From assembly GCA_964476595.1 (NCBI GenBank), contig CAYZCL010000123.1, forward strand, positions 1 through 64,000: a stretch of DNA of 64,000 bases, in the 5' to 3' direction. Below, piece after piece: positions 25,851-34,576 of this stretch. The notes under the pieces are model-generated. The model did not search any database, was not told where the DNA came from, and saw only the letters and a list, made by a program, of their open reading frames with translations. Made by a program: the position numbers and the translations under genes. Origin of the DNA: JALSRD01 sp964476595 (GTDB lineage Bacteria > Desulfobacterota > Desulfobacteria > Desulfobacterales > JALSRD01). Every line of letters begins with the position of its first letter. Positions within the stretch are counted from its first letter, which is position 1.

Positions 25851-25886
25851 GAGGCGTATTCAGAAGGACAACGCCTCTTTTCTTTA
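25851..25886 (+). promoter_or_regulatory. Leader hairpin with T-rich tail, possible attenuator
   Basis: GAGGCGT (25851-25857) can pair with ACGCCTC (25871-25877) around a 13-base loop, and the tail TTTTCTTT follows at once. This resembles a short intrinsic terminator between promoter and first gene, so it could attenuate the efflux operon. The same heptamers could alternatively be protein-binding half-sites. Confidence 0.45.
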
Positions 25887-25931
25887 TGCCGTTATGGTGT
25901 CCGTCATCTCTTACGTCAGGAGAGAACCGCG

Positions 25932-27287
25932 ATGATCTCACGTGTTGTTGCCGTCACGGCGCTGGCCGTTGTACTGGCTGCATCGGTCGCCGCCCGGAGT
26001 GCGGAAGGTCCGGCGACCCCGCTCATGCTGGAAGAGGCCATTGCCACGGCCCTGGCGCACAACCCCAGGATCCAGGCTGCCCGCTCCCAGCTGGACGCCT
26101 CTCAGGAGCGCATCGCCCAGGCGCGGTCCGGGTTTCTGCCGCAGATTTCCTTCAGGGAACGCTACAGCAACACCAACAACCCCATGTGGGCCTTTGCCAC
26201 CAAGCTGAACCAGGGAGTCATCACCCAGCAGGATTTCAATCCTGATCTGCTCAACGACCCGGACAGCATCAACAATTTCGCCACCGTGTTCTCGGTGGTC
26301 TGGCCCCTCTTCGACAGCGGTCAGACCTGGTATGGCCACAAGCAGGCCAAGCTGGGTTCCGAAATCGCCGGATTCGGCCTGGAGCGCACCCGCCAGCAGA
26401 TCACGGCCCAGACCATCATCCGCTACACGGGCCTGCTGCTGGCCATGAAAAACCTGGCGGTGGTGGAACAGGCCCTCAAATCGGCGCGCGCCAATCTCAA
26501 GATGGTGGAATCGCGATACAAAACCGGGTTTTTCGTGAAAAGCGACCTGCTGCGCGCCCAGGTACGTATCGGCAACCTGGAACAACAGCGGCTGCAGGCC
26601 GAAAGCGCCGTGGCCGTGGCCCAGGCGGGCCTCAACGCGGCCATGGGCGTGGACGTCACCCAGCGGCACGAACCGGTCAGCGTGCTGGACCGGGTAAGCG
26701 AACCGCAGGGCACGTTGGACTCATGGATCCAGACCGCCCTGGAAAAACGCCTGGACCTCAAACAGCTTCGCTACCGCAAGGACATCGCCGCCCAGGAGTT
26801 CAAGAAGGCCCGCGCCGCGCACCTGCCCTCCATTCACCTGATGGGCAACTACGAAATCAACAGCGAAAAGTTCGACGGCAGCCACGACAACTACACCGTG
26901 GGCGCCGAGCTGAACCTCAACCTCTACTCGGGAAACCGGCTGTCGGCTCGCGCCCGGGAAGCCAGGGCGCTGCTGCAGGCCGTCGAGGCCCAGCTGCGGG
27001 ACATGGAACTGGGCATCCGGGTCGAGACGCGCCAGGCCTTCCTGGAGTCCCGCAGCAGCTGGCAGGCCATCGAGGTGGCGCGCATCGCGGTGTCTCAGGC
27101 CGAAGAGGGACTGCGCATCGTCAAGAACCGTTATAAGAACGGCCTCGTCACCATGGTGGATCTGCTGGATTCCGAGGTGGCGCTGCAGCAGGCGCGCACC
27201 CACCTTTTCCGCCGCCTCCACGATTACAAAGTCTCCTCCACCAAGCTGGCGCTGGCCGCGGGGACCATCGATGAAAACACCCGTTGA
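25932..27287 (+). CDS. TolC family outer-membrane efflux protein
   Basis: The 451-residue protein has a signal peptide (about 1-24) and the two-repeat coiled-coil architecture of TolC channels: LEEAIATALAHNPRIQAARSQL near the start, repeated around WIQTALEKRLDLKQLRYRK, with the VVWPLFDSG strand and long alanine/glutamine-rich helices. It would trim into a periplasm-spanning exit duct for the adaptor and RND pump encoded next. AGGAGA precedes the ATG. The adaptor gene begins about 95 bases later. Confidence 0.9.
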   Translation: MISRVVAVTALAVVLAASVAARSAEGPATPLMLEEAIATALAHNPRIQAARSQLDASQERIAQARSGFLPQISFRERYSNTNNPMWAFATKLNQGVITQQDFNPDLLNDPDSINNFATVFSVVWPLFDSGQTWYGHKQAKLGSEIAGFGLERTRQQITAQTIIRYTGLLLAMKNLAVVEQALKSARANLKMVESRYKTGFFVKSDLLRAQVRIGNLEQQRLQAESAVAVAQAGLNAAMGVDVTQRHEPVSVLDRVSEPQGTLDSWIQTALEKRLDLKQLRYRKDIAAQEFKKARAAHLPSIHLMGNYEINSEKFDGSHDNYTVGAELNLNLYSGNRLSARAREARALLQAVEAQLRDMELGIRVETRQAFLESRSSWQAIEVARIAVSQAEEGLRIVKNRYKNGLVTMVDLLDSEVALQQARTHLFRRLHDYKVSSTKLALAAGTIDENTR

Positions 27288-27381
27288 CCGAGCGCAGAGC
27301 GGAAACCCGAAATCGCAAACCCCGACCGACTGCCGGCATGCCGCCGGCGGGTCACTCACAGTGTCCAAGCGGAGTCATCGA

Positions 27382-28548
27382 ATGCGACTGAAACTATCGA
27401 CAGCAGCGTTGATCATCGGCATCAGCCTTCTGGCCGCCGGCTGCGGCCAGAAGATCGAACCCGGCACCACCGCCGACGCGTCCAAAACGACCGTCAAGGC
27501 CACAGTGGCCGTGGCCGACATCGCCCAGCACCCGTTCATCTACCGGGCCGTGGGCACGGTGGAAGCCAGGACCGCCAGCACCTTGTCCAGCAAGCTGATG
27601 GGGACGGTGACGGACGTGAAGGTGCGCGTGGGCGACATCGTCAAGAAGGGCGACGTCCTGGTGACTATCGATGACGAGCAGGTGGCGGCCGGCCTGCGCC
27701 AGGCCCAGGCCGCCCTGGACGAGGCCCGCCGCGGCCTGGACGCCGCCCGCTCGGCCTACGAGGCGGCCAAGGCCGGTGCTTCGCTGGCTGGCACCACCTA
27801 CAAACGCTACCAGCAGCTGATGAAGGAGGATTCCGTCAGCAAACAGGAGTTTGACGAGGTGGCGGCCCGCTACCGCCAAGCCACCTCCGCCCTCAACCGG
27901 GCGGCGGCCATGGTCAAGGCGGCGCGCTTCCGTATTCAGCAGGCCGAGGCCGGCCTGGTGGCGGCCCAGGCCCGCAACCGGGATGTGATCGTGCGGGCGC
28001 CCTACGACGGCATCGTGGCCGCCAAGATGGTCGAGGTGGGCGACCTGGCCTCGCCGGGCACGCCCTTCGTGAAACTGGAAAAAATCGGAGACTTCGAAGT
28101 GCGCGTGGCCGTCCCGGAGGAATACGGACGGCAGGTCCGGCTGGGCCAGCAGCTGAACGTCCACATTCCCTCGTTGGGTTTGACCGGCCTGACCGGCAAG
28201 GTCCGGACCATCTCTCCGGCGGCCGACCAGGCCACACGCACCTTCACCGCCAAGATCACCCTGCCGCCTGAAAAGCACATCAAGTCGGGCCTTTTCGCCC
28301 GTGTGGACATCCCGGTGGGGGAAGCCGGCCTGCTCACCTTGCCCCGCACGGCCCTGGTCAAGTATGGCCAGCTGACGGGGTTCTACCTGGTGGACGACAA
28401 GCAGGTTGCGCGCTTCCGCCTGGTGCGCATCGGCCGGACACTCGGGGATCGCGTAGAGATCGTCTCCGGCCTCAAGACCGGTGACCGTTACGTGGTCAAG
28501 CCTTCCGTGAAATTGGAAGACGGGGTCAAAGTGGAGGTCCAGTCATGA
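27382..28548 (+). CDS. RND efflux periplasmic adaptor subunit (lipoprotein)
   Basis: The 388-residue protein is a membrane-fusion adaptor. It has a lipoprotein signal peptide (lipobox LAAGC, lipidated Cys about 20), a biotinyl-lipoyl-like split domain (VKVRVGDIVKKGDVLVTID and VVAAKMVEVGDLASPGTPFVKL), a helical hairpin (about 115-195) and a beta-barrel domain. It links the TolC channel to the RND pump. The ATG at 27382 was chosen for the signal sequence and the upstream GGAG, although the frame stays open upstream. It overlaps the pump gene by four bases (ATGA). Confidence 0.92.
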   Translation: MRLKLSTAALIIGISLLAAGCGQKIEPGTTADASKTTVKATVAVADIAQHPFIYRAVGTVEARTASTLSSKLMGTVTDVKVRVGDIVKKGDVLVTIDDEQVAAGLRQAQAALDEARRGLDAARSAYEAAKAGASLAGTTYKRYQQLMKEDSVSKQEFDEVAARYRQATSALNRAAAMVKAARFRIQQAEAGLVAAQARNRDVIVRAPYDGIVAAKMVEVGDLASPGTPFVKLEKIGDFEVRVAVPEEYGRQVRLGQQLNVHIPSLGLTGLTGKVRTISPAADQATRTFTAKITLPPEKHIKSGLFARVDIPVGEAGLLTLPRTALVKYGQLTGFYLVDDKQVARFRLVRIGRTLGDRVEIVSGLKTGDRYVVKPSVKLEDGVKVEVQS

Positions 28549-31500
28549 CACAGCACGAGGGCCCGGCCGGGAAAATCGCCCATTTTTTCATCCAGTCGAA
28601 GCTCACGCCGCTGATCATCGTCGCCTCCATCCTGCTGGGGGTGGCGGCCATCATCGCACTGCCCCGCGAAGAAGAACCCCAGATCATCGTTCCCATGATC
28701 GATGTCTTCGTGCGCATGCCGGGGGCCACCGCCAAGGAGGTCGAACAGCGCATCACCCGCCCCATGGAGCAGCTGCTGTGGGAGATTCCGGGCGTGGAGT
28801 ACGTGTATTCCACCAGCAGCCCGGGCATGTGCCTGGCCATCGTGCGATTCTACGTGGGTGAAGACGAGGAAGAGTCCATCGTCCGGCTGCAGTCCAAGCT
28901 GTCCTCCAACTACGACCGTATCCCGTGGGCGGCCTCGCCTCCACTGATCAAGCCGCGCTACATCGACGACGTCCCCATCCTGGCGCTGACTTTCTGGAGC
29001 GAGACCGCGGACCACTACACCCTGCGGCGCATCGCCGCCGAGGTGGAGAACAAGGTCAAACAGGAGCGCAACGTATCCCTCACCAAGATCATCGGCGGGC
29101 AGCGACGCGAACTGACGGTTCACCTGGACCCCGACCGCCTGGCGGCCTACAACCTCGACCCCCAGCGCGTGGCCATGATGCTGACCGGCGCCAACCAGGC
29201 CTCCAACACGGGCAGCTACCCGTCGGTGGCGGGTGAGATCAAGGTCTACACCGAGGGCTTCCTGAAAAACCGCCGCGAGGTCGAAAGCGTGGTGGTGGGC
29301 GTCCACCAGGGACGCGCGGTGTACCTGCGGGACGTGGCCACGGTGGAAGACGGCCCCGGTGAACCCAGCCAGTACGTTTTCCTGGGCGCCGGACCGGCCG
29401 CCGAGGAAAAGGGCATCCACGCGCCGCCGACGACCGAAGGCGTCTACCCCGCGGTCACCCTGACCATCGCCAAGCGCAAGGGGACCAACGCCATCACGGT
29501 GGCCAATGAAGTACTGCGCCGGATGGAGGTGCTGCGCGGTTCGGTGATCCCGGACAACGTGCACGTCACCATCACCCGCCACTACGGCGAGACGGCCGAG
29601 GAGAAGTCCAACGAGCTGCTGTACCACATGGCCATCGCCGTGGTGTCGGTGACCCTCCTGATCGCCCTCACGCTGGGCCTGCGCGAATCGGGGATCGTGC
29701 TGCTGGCCATTCCCGTCACCCTGGCCCTGACGCTGTTCATGTTCTACCTGTACGGGTACACCCTCAACCGCATCACCCTTTTCGCCCTGATTTTCTCTAT
29801 CGGTATCCTGGTGGACGACGCCATCGTGGTGGTGGAAAACATCGTGCGCCACTTCCGGCTGCCCGAAAACGCGGGACGACCCCGGGCCCGGGTGGCCGTG
29901 GAGGCCGTGGCCGAAGTGGGCAACCCCACCATCCTGGCCACGCTGACGGTCATCGCCGCCATTCTGCCCATGGCCTTCGTGGGCGGGCTGATGGGGCCGT
30001 ATATGCGCCCCATCCCGGTGGGTGCCTCGGCCGCCATGGGCTTCTCCATGCTGGTGGCCTTCATGGTGACCCCTTGGGCGTCGCTGCGGATCCTGCGGCA
30101 TGAAGAGAGCAACGGCGAAGTCAAAGTGGAAAAAGAGGACTGGTTCACGCGCCTGTACCGCCATATCATGGGTCCCCTGCTGCACAACACGCTGCTGCGG
30201 TGGACTTTCCTGATCGGTGTGGTGGTGCTGCTGTTGGCGGCCTGCGCCATGGTGGTCGTGGGGCTGGTGCGCGTTAAGATGCTGCCTTTCGACAACAAGA
30301 GCGAGTTCCAGGTGATCATCGACATGCCCGAAACCGCCACGCTGGAGGAGACCACCGCCGCCGCCCAGGAGATGGGCAACTACCTGAGGACTGTCAACGA
30401 GGTCACCGACTACGAGATCTACGCCGGCACGGCCTCGCCCTTCAACTTCAACGGGCTGGTGCGCCACTACTACCTGCGGCGCGGCCCCCACATGGCCGAC
30501 ATCCAGGTCAACTTGGCCCCCAAAGGCGACCGCAGGGACCAGAGCCACGACATCGCCAAACGCGTGCGGCCGGTGCTCAGGGCCATCGGCGATAAGTACA
30601 ATGCCCGCATCAAGGTGGCGGAGGTGCCGCCCGGTCCGCCGGTGCTCTCCACCCTGGTGGCCGAGATCTACGGCCCCGACTACGAGCGCCAGAAACAGAT
30701 CGCCCTGCAGATCCGCAAGATATTCGAGGAGACGCCCGGCGTGGTGGACGTGGACTGGTACATGGAAGCCCCCCAGACGCAGTACGACATCGAGATCGAC
30801 CGGGAAAAGGCGGCCCTTTCGGGCATCAGCGTGGCGCAGATCAACCAGACCCTGCAGATCGCGCTTTCCGGGCGGCAGGTGGGCTTGCTGCACCAGCCTC
30901 TGGAAAAGGAGGATGTACCCATCGTCCTGCGCTTTCCGCTATCGGCCCGCGCCGGGGTGGAACGCCTCGAGAGCATACGGCTGCCGACGCCTGCCGGCCG
31001 GCAGGTGCCGCTGTCGACCCTTATCAAGGTCAGAAAGACCCTGGCCGACACCAGCATCTACCACAAGAACCTGATGCCCGTGGTGTATGTCATCGGCGAT
31101 GTGGCCGGCGTCAAGGAGAGCCCGGTCTACGCCATCCTGGAGATGAATAAAAAGATCGACGCCCTGACCCTGCCCGAGGGCTACCACCTCGAGAAGTATA
31201 ACTACAACATGCCCGAGAACACCCGGCGCTACACCATGAAATGGGACGGTGAGTGGCACATCACCCTTGAGGTCTTCCGCGACATGGGCATCGCCTTTGC
31301 GGTGGTCATCGTGCTGATCTTCGTACTGGTGGTGGGCTGGTTCCAGTCCTTCTCGACGGCTCTGGTCATCCTGGCGGCGGTGCCCTTCTCGCTCATCGGC
31401 ATCATGCCGGCCCACTGGGCCATGGGCGCTTTTTTCACGGCCACCTCGATGATCGGCATGATCGCCGGCGCCGGCATCGTGGTGCGGAATTCCATCATCC

Positions 31501-31808
31501 TGGTGGACTTCATCGAACTGCGCCTGCGCGAGGGTATGCCCCTGGACGAGGCCGTGATCGACGCCGGGGCGGTGCGTTTCCGGCCCATGATGCTGACAGC
31601 GGCGGCCGTGGTGGTGGCCGGGTCGGTGATCCTCTTCGACCCCATCTTCCAAGGACTGGCTATCTCGCTGATGGCCGGCGAGGTGGCCTCGCTGATGTTC
31701 TCGCGCATGACGGTGCCCATCCTGTACTTCCTGGACAAGCGCTGGGAGTTTGCGCACCTGAAACACATCCCGGCCATCGAGCGCGGGCACCAGGATGAGG
31801 AGAGCTGA
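28545..31808 (+). CDS. RND efflux permease (AcrB/HAE-type)
   Basis: The 1087-residue inner-membrane pump has twelve predicted helices and two large periplasmic loops. Its first helix is near 20-40 (SKLTPLIIVASILLGVA region). A conserved acidic relay pair appears in GILVDDAIVVVENI in helix 4, and the second half repeats GMIAGAGIVVRNSIILVDFI. It is a proton-driven exporter acting with the upstream adaptor and TolC protein. The slightly different loop around LRPEEEPQIIVPMIDVF resembles HAE1-like pumps of the metal/organic type in anaerobes, but substrate is not predictable. Last gene of the operon. Confidence 0.92.
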   Translation: MTQHEGPAGKIAHFFIQSKLTPLIIVASILLGVAAIIALPREEEPQIIVPMIDVFVRMPGATAKEVEQRITRPMEQLLWEIPGVEYVYSTSSPGMCLAIVRFYVGEDEEESIVRLQSKLSSNYDRIPWAASPPLIKPRYIDDVPILALTFWSETADHYTLRRIAAEVENKVKQERNVSLTKIIGGQRRELTVHLDPDRLAAYNLDPQRVAMMLTGANQASNTGSYPSVAGEIKVYTEGFLKNRREVESVVVGVHQGRAVYLRDVATVEDGPGEPSQYVFLGAGPAAEEKGIHAPPTTEGVYPAVTLTIAKRKGTNAITVANEVLRRMEVLRGSVIPDNVHVTITRHYGETAEEKSNELLYHMAIAVVSVTLLIALTLGLRESGIVLLAIPVTLALTLFMFYLYGYTLNRITLFALIFSIGILVDDAIVVVENIVRHFRLPENAGRPRARVAVEAVAEVGNPTILATLTVIAAILPMAFVGGLMGPYMRPIPVGASAAMGFSMLVAFMVTPWASLRILRHEESNGEVKVEKEDWFTRLYRHIMGPLLHNTLLRWTFLIGVVVLLLAACAMVVVGLVRVKMLPFDNKSEFQVIIDMPETATLEETTAAAQEMGNYLRTVNEVTDYEIYAGTASPFNFNGLVRHYYLRRGPHMADIQVNLAPKGDRRDQSHDIAKRVRPVLRAIGDKYNARIKVAEVPPGPPVLSTLVAEIYGPDYERQKQIALQIRKIFEETPGVVDVDWYMEAPQTQYDIEIDREKAALSGISVAQINQTLQIALSGRQVGLLHQPLEKEDVPIVLRFPLSARAGVERLESIRLPTPAGRQVPLSTLIKVRKTLADTSIYHKNLMPVVYVIGDVAGVKESPVYAILEMNKKIDALTLPEGYHLEKYNYNMPENTRRYTMKWDGEWHITLEVFRDMGIAFAVVIVLIFVLVVGWFQSFSTALVILAAVPFSLIGIMPAHWAMGAFFTATSMIGMIAGAGIVVRNSIILVDFIELRLREGMPLDEAVIDAGAVRFRPMMLTAAAVVVAGSVILFDPIFQGLAISLMAGEVASLMFSRMTVPILYFLDKRWEFAHLKHIPAIERGHQDEES

Positions 31809-31853
31809 TACATTCCGATGACGCTCCGCGGCAGCATCCGCCCGCGGGGCTTT

Positions 31854-32570
31854 TCACAAACCGGGGGAGAGAGGAGACTGCAGGCGGTCTAAAGCCTCGT
31901 GGGCCAGTTCCGCCACGCTGACGGTCTGCAGCCGGCCATCGGGACAGTAGAGCGACAGCTCTTCCGCATCGTCGACCAGTGAGCGCAGCAGCGGCGCCAG
32001 ACGGCGGTCGGCCAGTGCCGCGGCGGTCCGGGCCGCCAGCCCACGGTGGACAGGGTCACCGGACTGCAGATAGGGAGGCAGGAAGCGGGCCGCCGGCGCC
32101 ATCAGGTCCGGGTGGGCGCGGGACAGGCGCGCAGCGGCCCAGAGGGCGCCGCGCTGCAGGCTTTCGTGCTCCAGGTAATTGCCTTCCGGGTCCAGGTAGG
32201 AAATCAGCAGACAGGAAAACTCTTTGGCCAGCGGCCGGCTGCGGGCCATGATCTCGGCCATGGCCTCGGGTGCCCCCCAGCCGATGCCGCCGGACTCGTC
32301 GTTGAGGCTCCACATCAGACGGCGCATGACCACCCGCGCCGATTCGGGCGAGTGTTCGAACAGTTGCGCCACCACCGCCCCCACGGCCGTGACAGCCCGC
32401 CACTTGAGCCTCTCGTCGGTGCTGCAGAAAAAGGAAATCAGGGGATTGACGACCTGTCGTGCCGGCAGGCGCAGCAGCTCCGCCAGCGCCCCATCGAGAC
32501 TGCGCTCTTCGAGAAGCCGCCGTACTTCCCGTTTCAGGGCCCGGCCGCCGCTTCTGTTGTGCTGCCGCAT
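31854..32570 (-). CDS. DVU0298 family HEAT-repeat protein
   Basis: The 238-residue protein is made of alpha-helical HEAT-like repeats and matches, by pattern, the DVU0298 family widespread in sulfate reducers (ALKREVRRLLEERSLDGAL start; ERLKWRAVTAVGAVVAQL; GWGAPEAMAEIMARS). Its function is unknown. The ATG at 32570 lies behind GAGG; an upstream extension lacks conservation. It is the last gene of the long minus-strand redox-stress block and follows a ferredoxin gene. Confidence 0.8.
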   Translation of the reverse strand: MRQHNRSGGRALKREVRRLLEERSLDGALAELLRLPARQVVNPLISFFCSTDERLKWRAVTAVGAVVAQLFEHSPESARVVMRRLMWSLNDESGGIGWGAPEAMAEIMARSRPLAKEFSCLLISYLDPEGNYLEHESLQRGALWAAARLSRAHPDLMAPAARFLPPYLQSGDPVHRGLAARTAAALADRRLAPLLRSLVDDAEELSLYCPDGRLQTVSVAELAHEALDRLQSPLSPGL

Positions 32571-32661
32571 GCGAAAGCCTCGTCTATTCTCCCCGATCGG
32601 TGGGATGCCGGACCCGCAGGGAACATTTCCAGGCGATCCGGGGGTTTTCATCAATCGTCCA

Positions 32662-32865
32662 TCACGCCCGGATGTCCGACTCGTCCCAGTGAATGCAGTC
32701 TTCGGGGCAATAGCTGATGGCCCGGTCCACTTCGTCCTGCGGGTAATCGGACCGTTTGATGACCTCCACGTACCCGGCGGGGGCGATGCGGAAAGCCTGC
32801 GGGCAGAGTTCCACGCATGTGCCGCAGGTGGTGCAGTCGCTCAGATCGATAACGGGTACTTTCAT
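32662..32865 (-). CDS. Small [4Fe-4S] ferredoxin
   Basis: The 67-residue protein has one cluster-binding pattern, C11-x2-C14-x2-C17-x3-C21-P (about), with a further cysteine in YCPEDC near the C terminus that can complete a [4Fe-4S] site or form a disulfide, as in Desulfovibrio ferredoxin I. It is a low-potential electron carrier. It lies just downstream of the FprA flavoprotein gene, for which it or rubredoxin could be the electron donor. Confidence 0.9.
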   Translation of the reverse strand: MKVPVIDLSDCTTCGTCVELCPQAFRIAPAGYVEVIKRSDYPQDEVDRAISYCPEDCIHWDESDIRA

Positions 32866-32969
32866 CGTGCTTTCACTTCCGGGCGTGACCGTGGAAAAAG
32901 CCGGTGCCGTTTTCGGTCGGCCAAAAAATCCGGCGAGCCGGATACTGGTTTTCCGGCCCGCCCCTGTTT

Positions 32970-34157
32970 CTACATGCGGATGATGCGCTCGCCGATCTTG
33001 CGGCCAAACTGGAAGCAGGTCTCCAGGGCATCGGCGTCGGGAACGTACTGTATGCGCAAGCCCTCGTCGACGATTTCCAGCTTCATGGCCTCGAAGTACT
33101 GGTTGATCTGCTTGACGGCTTCACCACTCCAGCCGTATGAGCCGAAGGCAGCGGCAATCTTGTTCTTGGGCCGCAGTCCTTTCATGTAGGTCAGCATGTC
33201 GGCCACGGTGGGAAAGATCCCGTTGTTGAGCGTTGGGGACCCCACCACGATGGCTTTTGCGTCCATCACCTCGGTCATGACGTCGGAGCGGTGCCACTTG
33301 CGCAGGCTCATGGGCCGCACCTCCACGCCCACCTCGTCCAGGCCCGAAGATATGGCGTCGGCCATTTTTTCGGTGCTGTGCCACATGGAATCGTACACCA
33401 GGATGGCCTTGTCGATGCCCTCCTGGCGGCTCCAGCTGGCGTACGCGTCGATGATCTTGCCCGGGTCGCTTCGCCAGATAATGCCGTGGTCCGGGCAGAT
33501 CATTTTGATTTCCAGCCCCATCTCGGCCACCGTTTTGAGCAGTTTGGCCACCTGGGGGGAAAAATGCATCAGGATGTTGGTAAAGTACTTCTTGGCGTGG
33601 GGCATGATGGCGTCGCCGATGACGTCGTCAAATTTTTCGTTACCGGCGTAGTGCTGCCCGAAAGCGTCCGACGAAAAGAGGACCTTGTCCTCCTTGACGT
33701 AGGTGAACATGCTGTCGGGCCAATGCAGCATGCGAGTTTCCAGGAAAGCCAGCGTTCGCCGCCCCAGCTTGAGTTCCTCTCCGTTTTTCACGGCGTGGTA
33801 GTTCCAGTCGCGGGGAAAATGCAGCGCCAGGTTTTTTCTGCCCATCTTGGAGCAGTAAAGCGGCGTATCCTCCCCGATCTCACGCATGACCTCCACCAGG
33901 CCGCCGCTGTGGTCCATCTCGGCGTGGTTGCTGATCATGAAGTCGATCTTTTTGGGATCGACGATCTGGGCGATGTTGGCCAGCAGTTTGTCTTCGAAAC
34001 CTTTCTTCACCGTGTCAATGAGGGCGATCTTCTCGTCGACGATCAGAAAGGCGTTGTAGCTGCTTCCCAGCGGTGTGGAGTAACCGTGGAAGTCCTGGAT
34101 GTTCCAATCGTTTACACCGACATCGTAGATTCCTTCAGCGATCTGTACGGGTTTCAT
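32970..34157 (-). CDS. fprA: FprA family A-type flavoprotein (O2/NO reductase)
   Basis: The 395-residue protein joins a metallo-beta-lactamase-like diiron domain (about 1-250) and a flavodoxin domain (about 252-395, FMN loop near VYDSMWHSTEK). The first diiron ligand motif is NHAEMDH (His78, Glu80, Asp82, His83). This is the rubredoxin:oxygen oxidoreductase / F-type flavoprotein family that reduces O2 to water or NO to N2O in anaerobes. A rubredoxin gene lies just upstream in the same direction and is the natural electron donor. AGGGAGC precedes the ATG. Confidence 0.95.
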   Translation of the reverse strand: MKPVQIAEGIYDVGVNDWNIQDFHGYSTPLGSSYNAFLIVDEKIALIDTVKKGFEDKLLANIAQIVDPKKIDFMISNHAEMDHSGGLVEVMREIGEDTPLYCSKMGRKNLALHFPRDWNYHAVKNGEELKLGRRTLAFLETRMLHWPDSMFTYVKEDKVLFSSDAFGQHYAGNEKFDDVIGDAIMPHAKKYFTNILMHFSPQVAKLLKTVAEMGLEIKMICPDHGIIWRSDPGKIIDAYASWSRQEGIDKAILVYDSMWHSTEKMADAISSGLDEVGVEVRPMSLRKWHRSDVMTEVMDAKAIVVGSPTLNNGIFPTVADMLTYMKGLRPKNKIAAAFGSYGWSGEAVKQINQYFEAMKLEIVDEGLRIQYVPDADALETCFQFGRKIGERIIRM

Positions 34158-34314
34158 GGCGCTCCCTGAATGTCGAGGGTTCCGGCTGGAAAGGCCCGTT
34201 GCCTCGTAACGGTTGTTTTTTCAAAAGCGCCCTTTTCACCCGCCTGACGGGGGCAAAAAGGGCGGCTCTCACCGGTTCCGGAACGCGACGGGCGCGTCAT
34301 CCGGCCCCGCGTTC

Positions 34315-34476
34315 TTATTCCTGCTTTTCAAAATCATCTTTGGAGGCGCCGCAGACAGGGCACTCCCAATCGTCGGGAACGTCTTCCCACTTGGTGCCGG
34401 ACGCCACATCGTTGTCGGGGTCTCCGAGTTCCGGGTCGTAAACATAACCGCAGATCGTGCACACATACTTGTCCAT
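34315..34476 (-). CDS. Rubredoxin
   Basis: This short gene encodes 53 residues. Two CxxCG motifs (CTICG at 6-10 and CPVCG at 39-43) hold the single Fe(Cys)4 centre, and the sequence has the expected YVYDPELGDPD and WEDVPDDWECP segments. Rubredoxin carries one electron to the FprA flavoprotein encoded downstream and to rubrerythrin or desulfoferrodoxin encoded upstream. GGAGG lies eight bases before the ATG at 34476. Confidence 0.97.
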   Translation of the reverse strand: MDKYVCTICGYVYDPELGDPDNDVASGTKWEDVPDDWECPVCGASKDDFEKQE

Positions 34477-34576
34477 TACTGATTCCTCCTCGATTTTACG
34501 CCCACCCGCGCACCGGAGCCTCCGGCACGGGCGGAACTGTGAATTTGGATATGAAATCTCCGCTTCCTGTACGCTG

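Larger units (their letters stand above)
25546..25931. other. Spacer with the tolC promoter and leader
   Basis: No gene is supported. The right half contains a consensus sigma-70 promoter (25808-25836) and a leader hairpin (25851-25886). The left half is the upstream region of the divergent iron-sulfur protein gene and shows no clear promoter hexamers. Confidence 0.5.
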
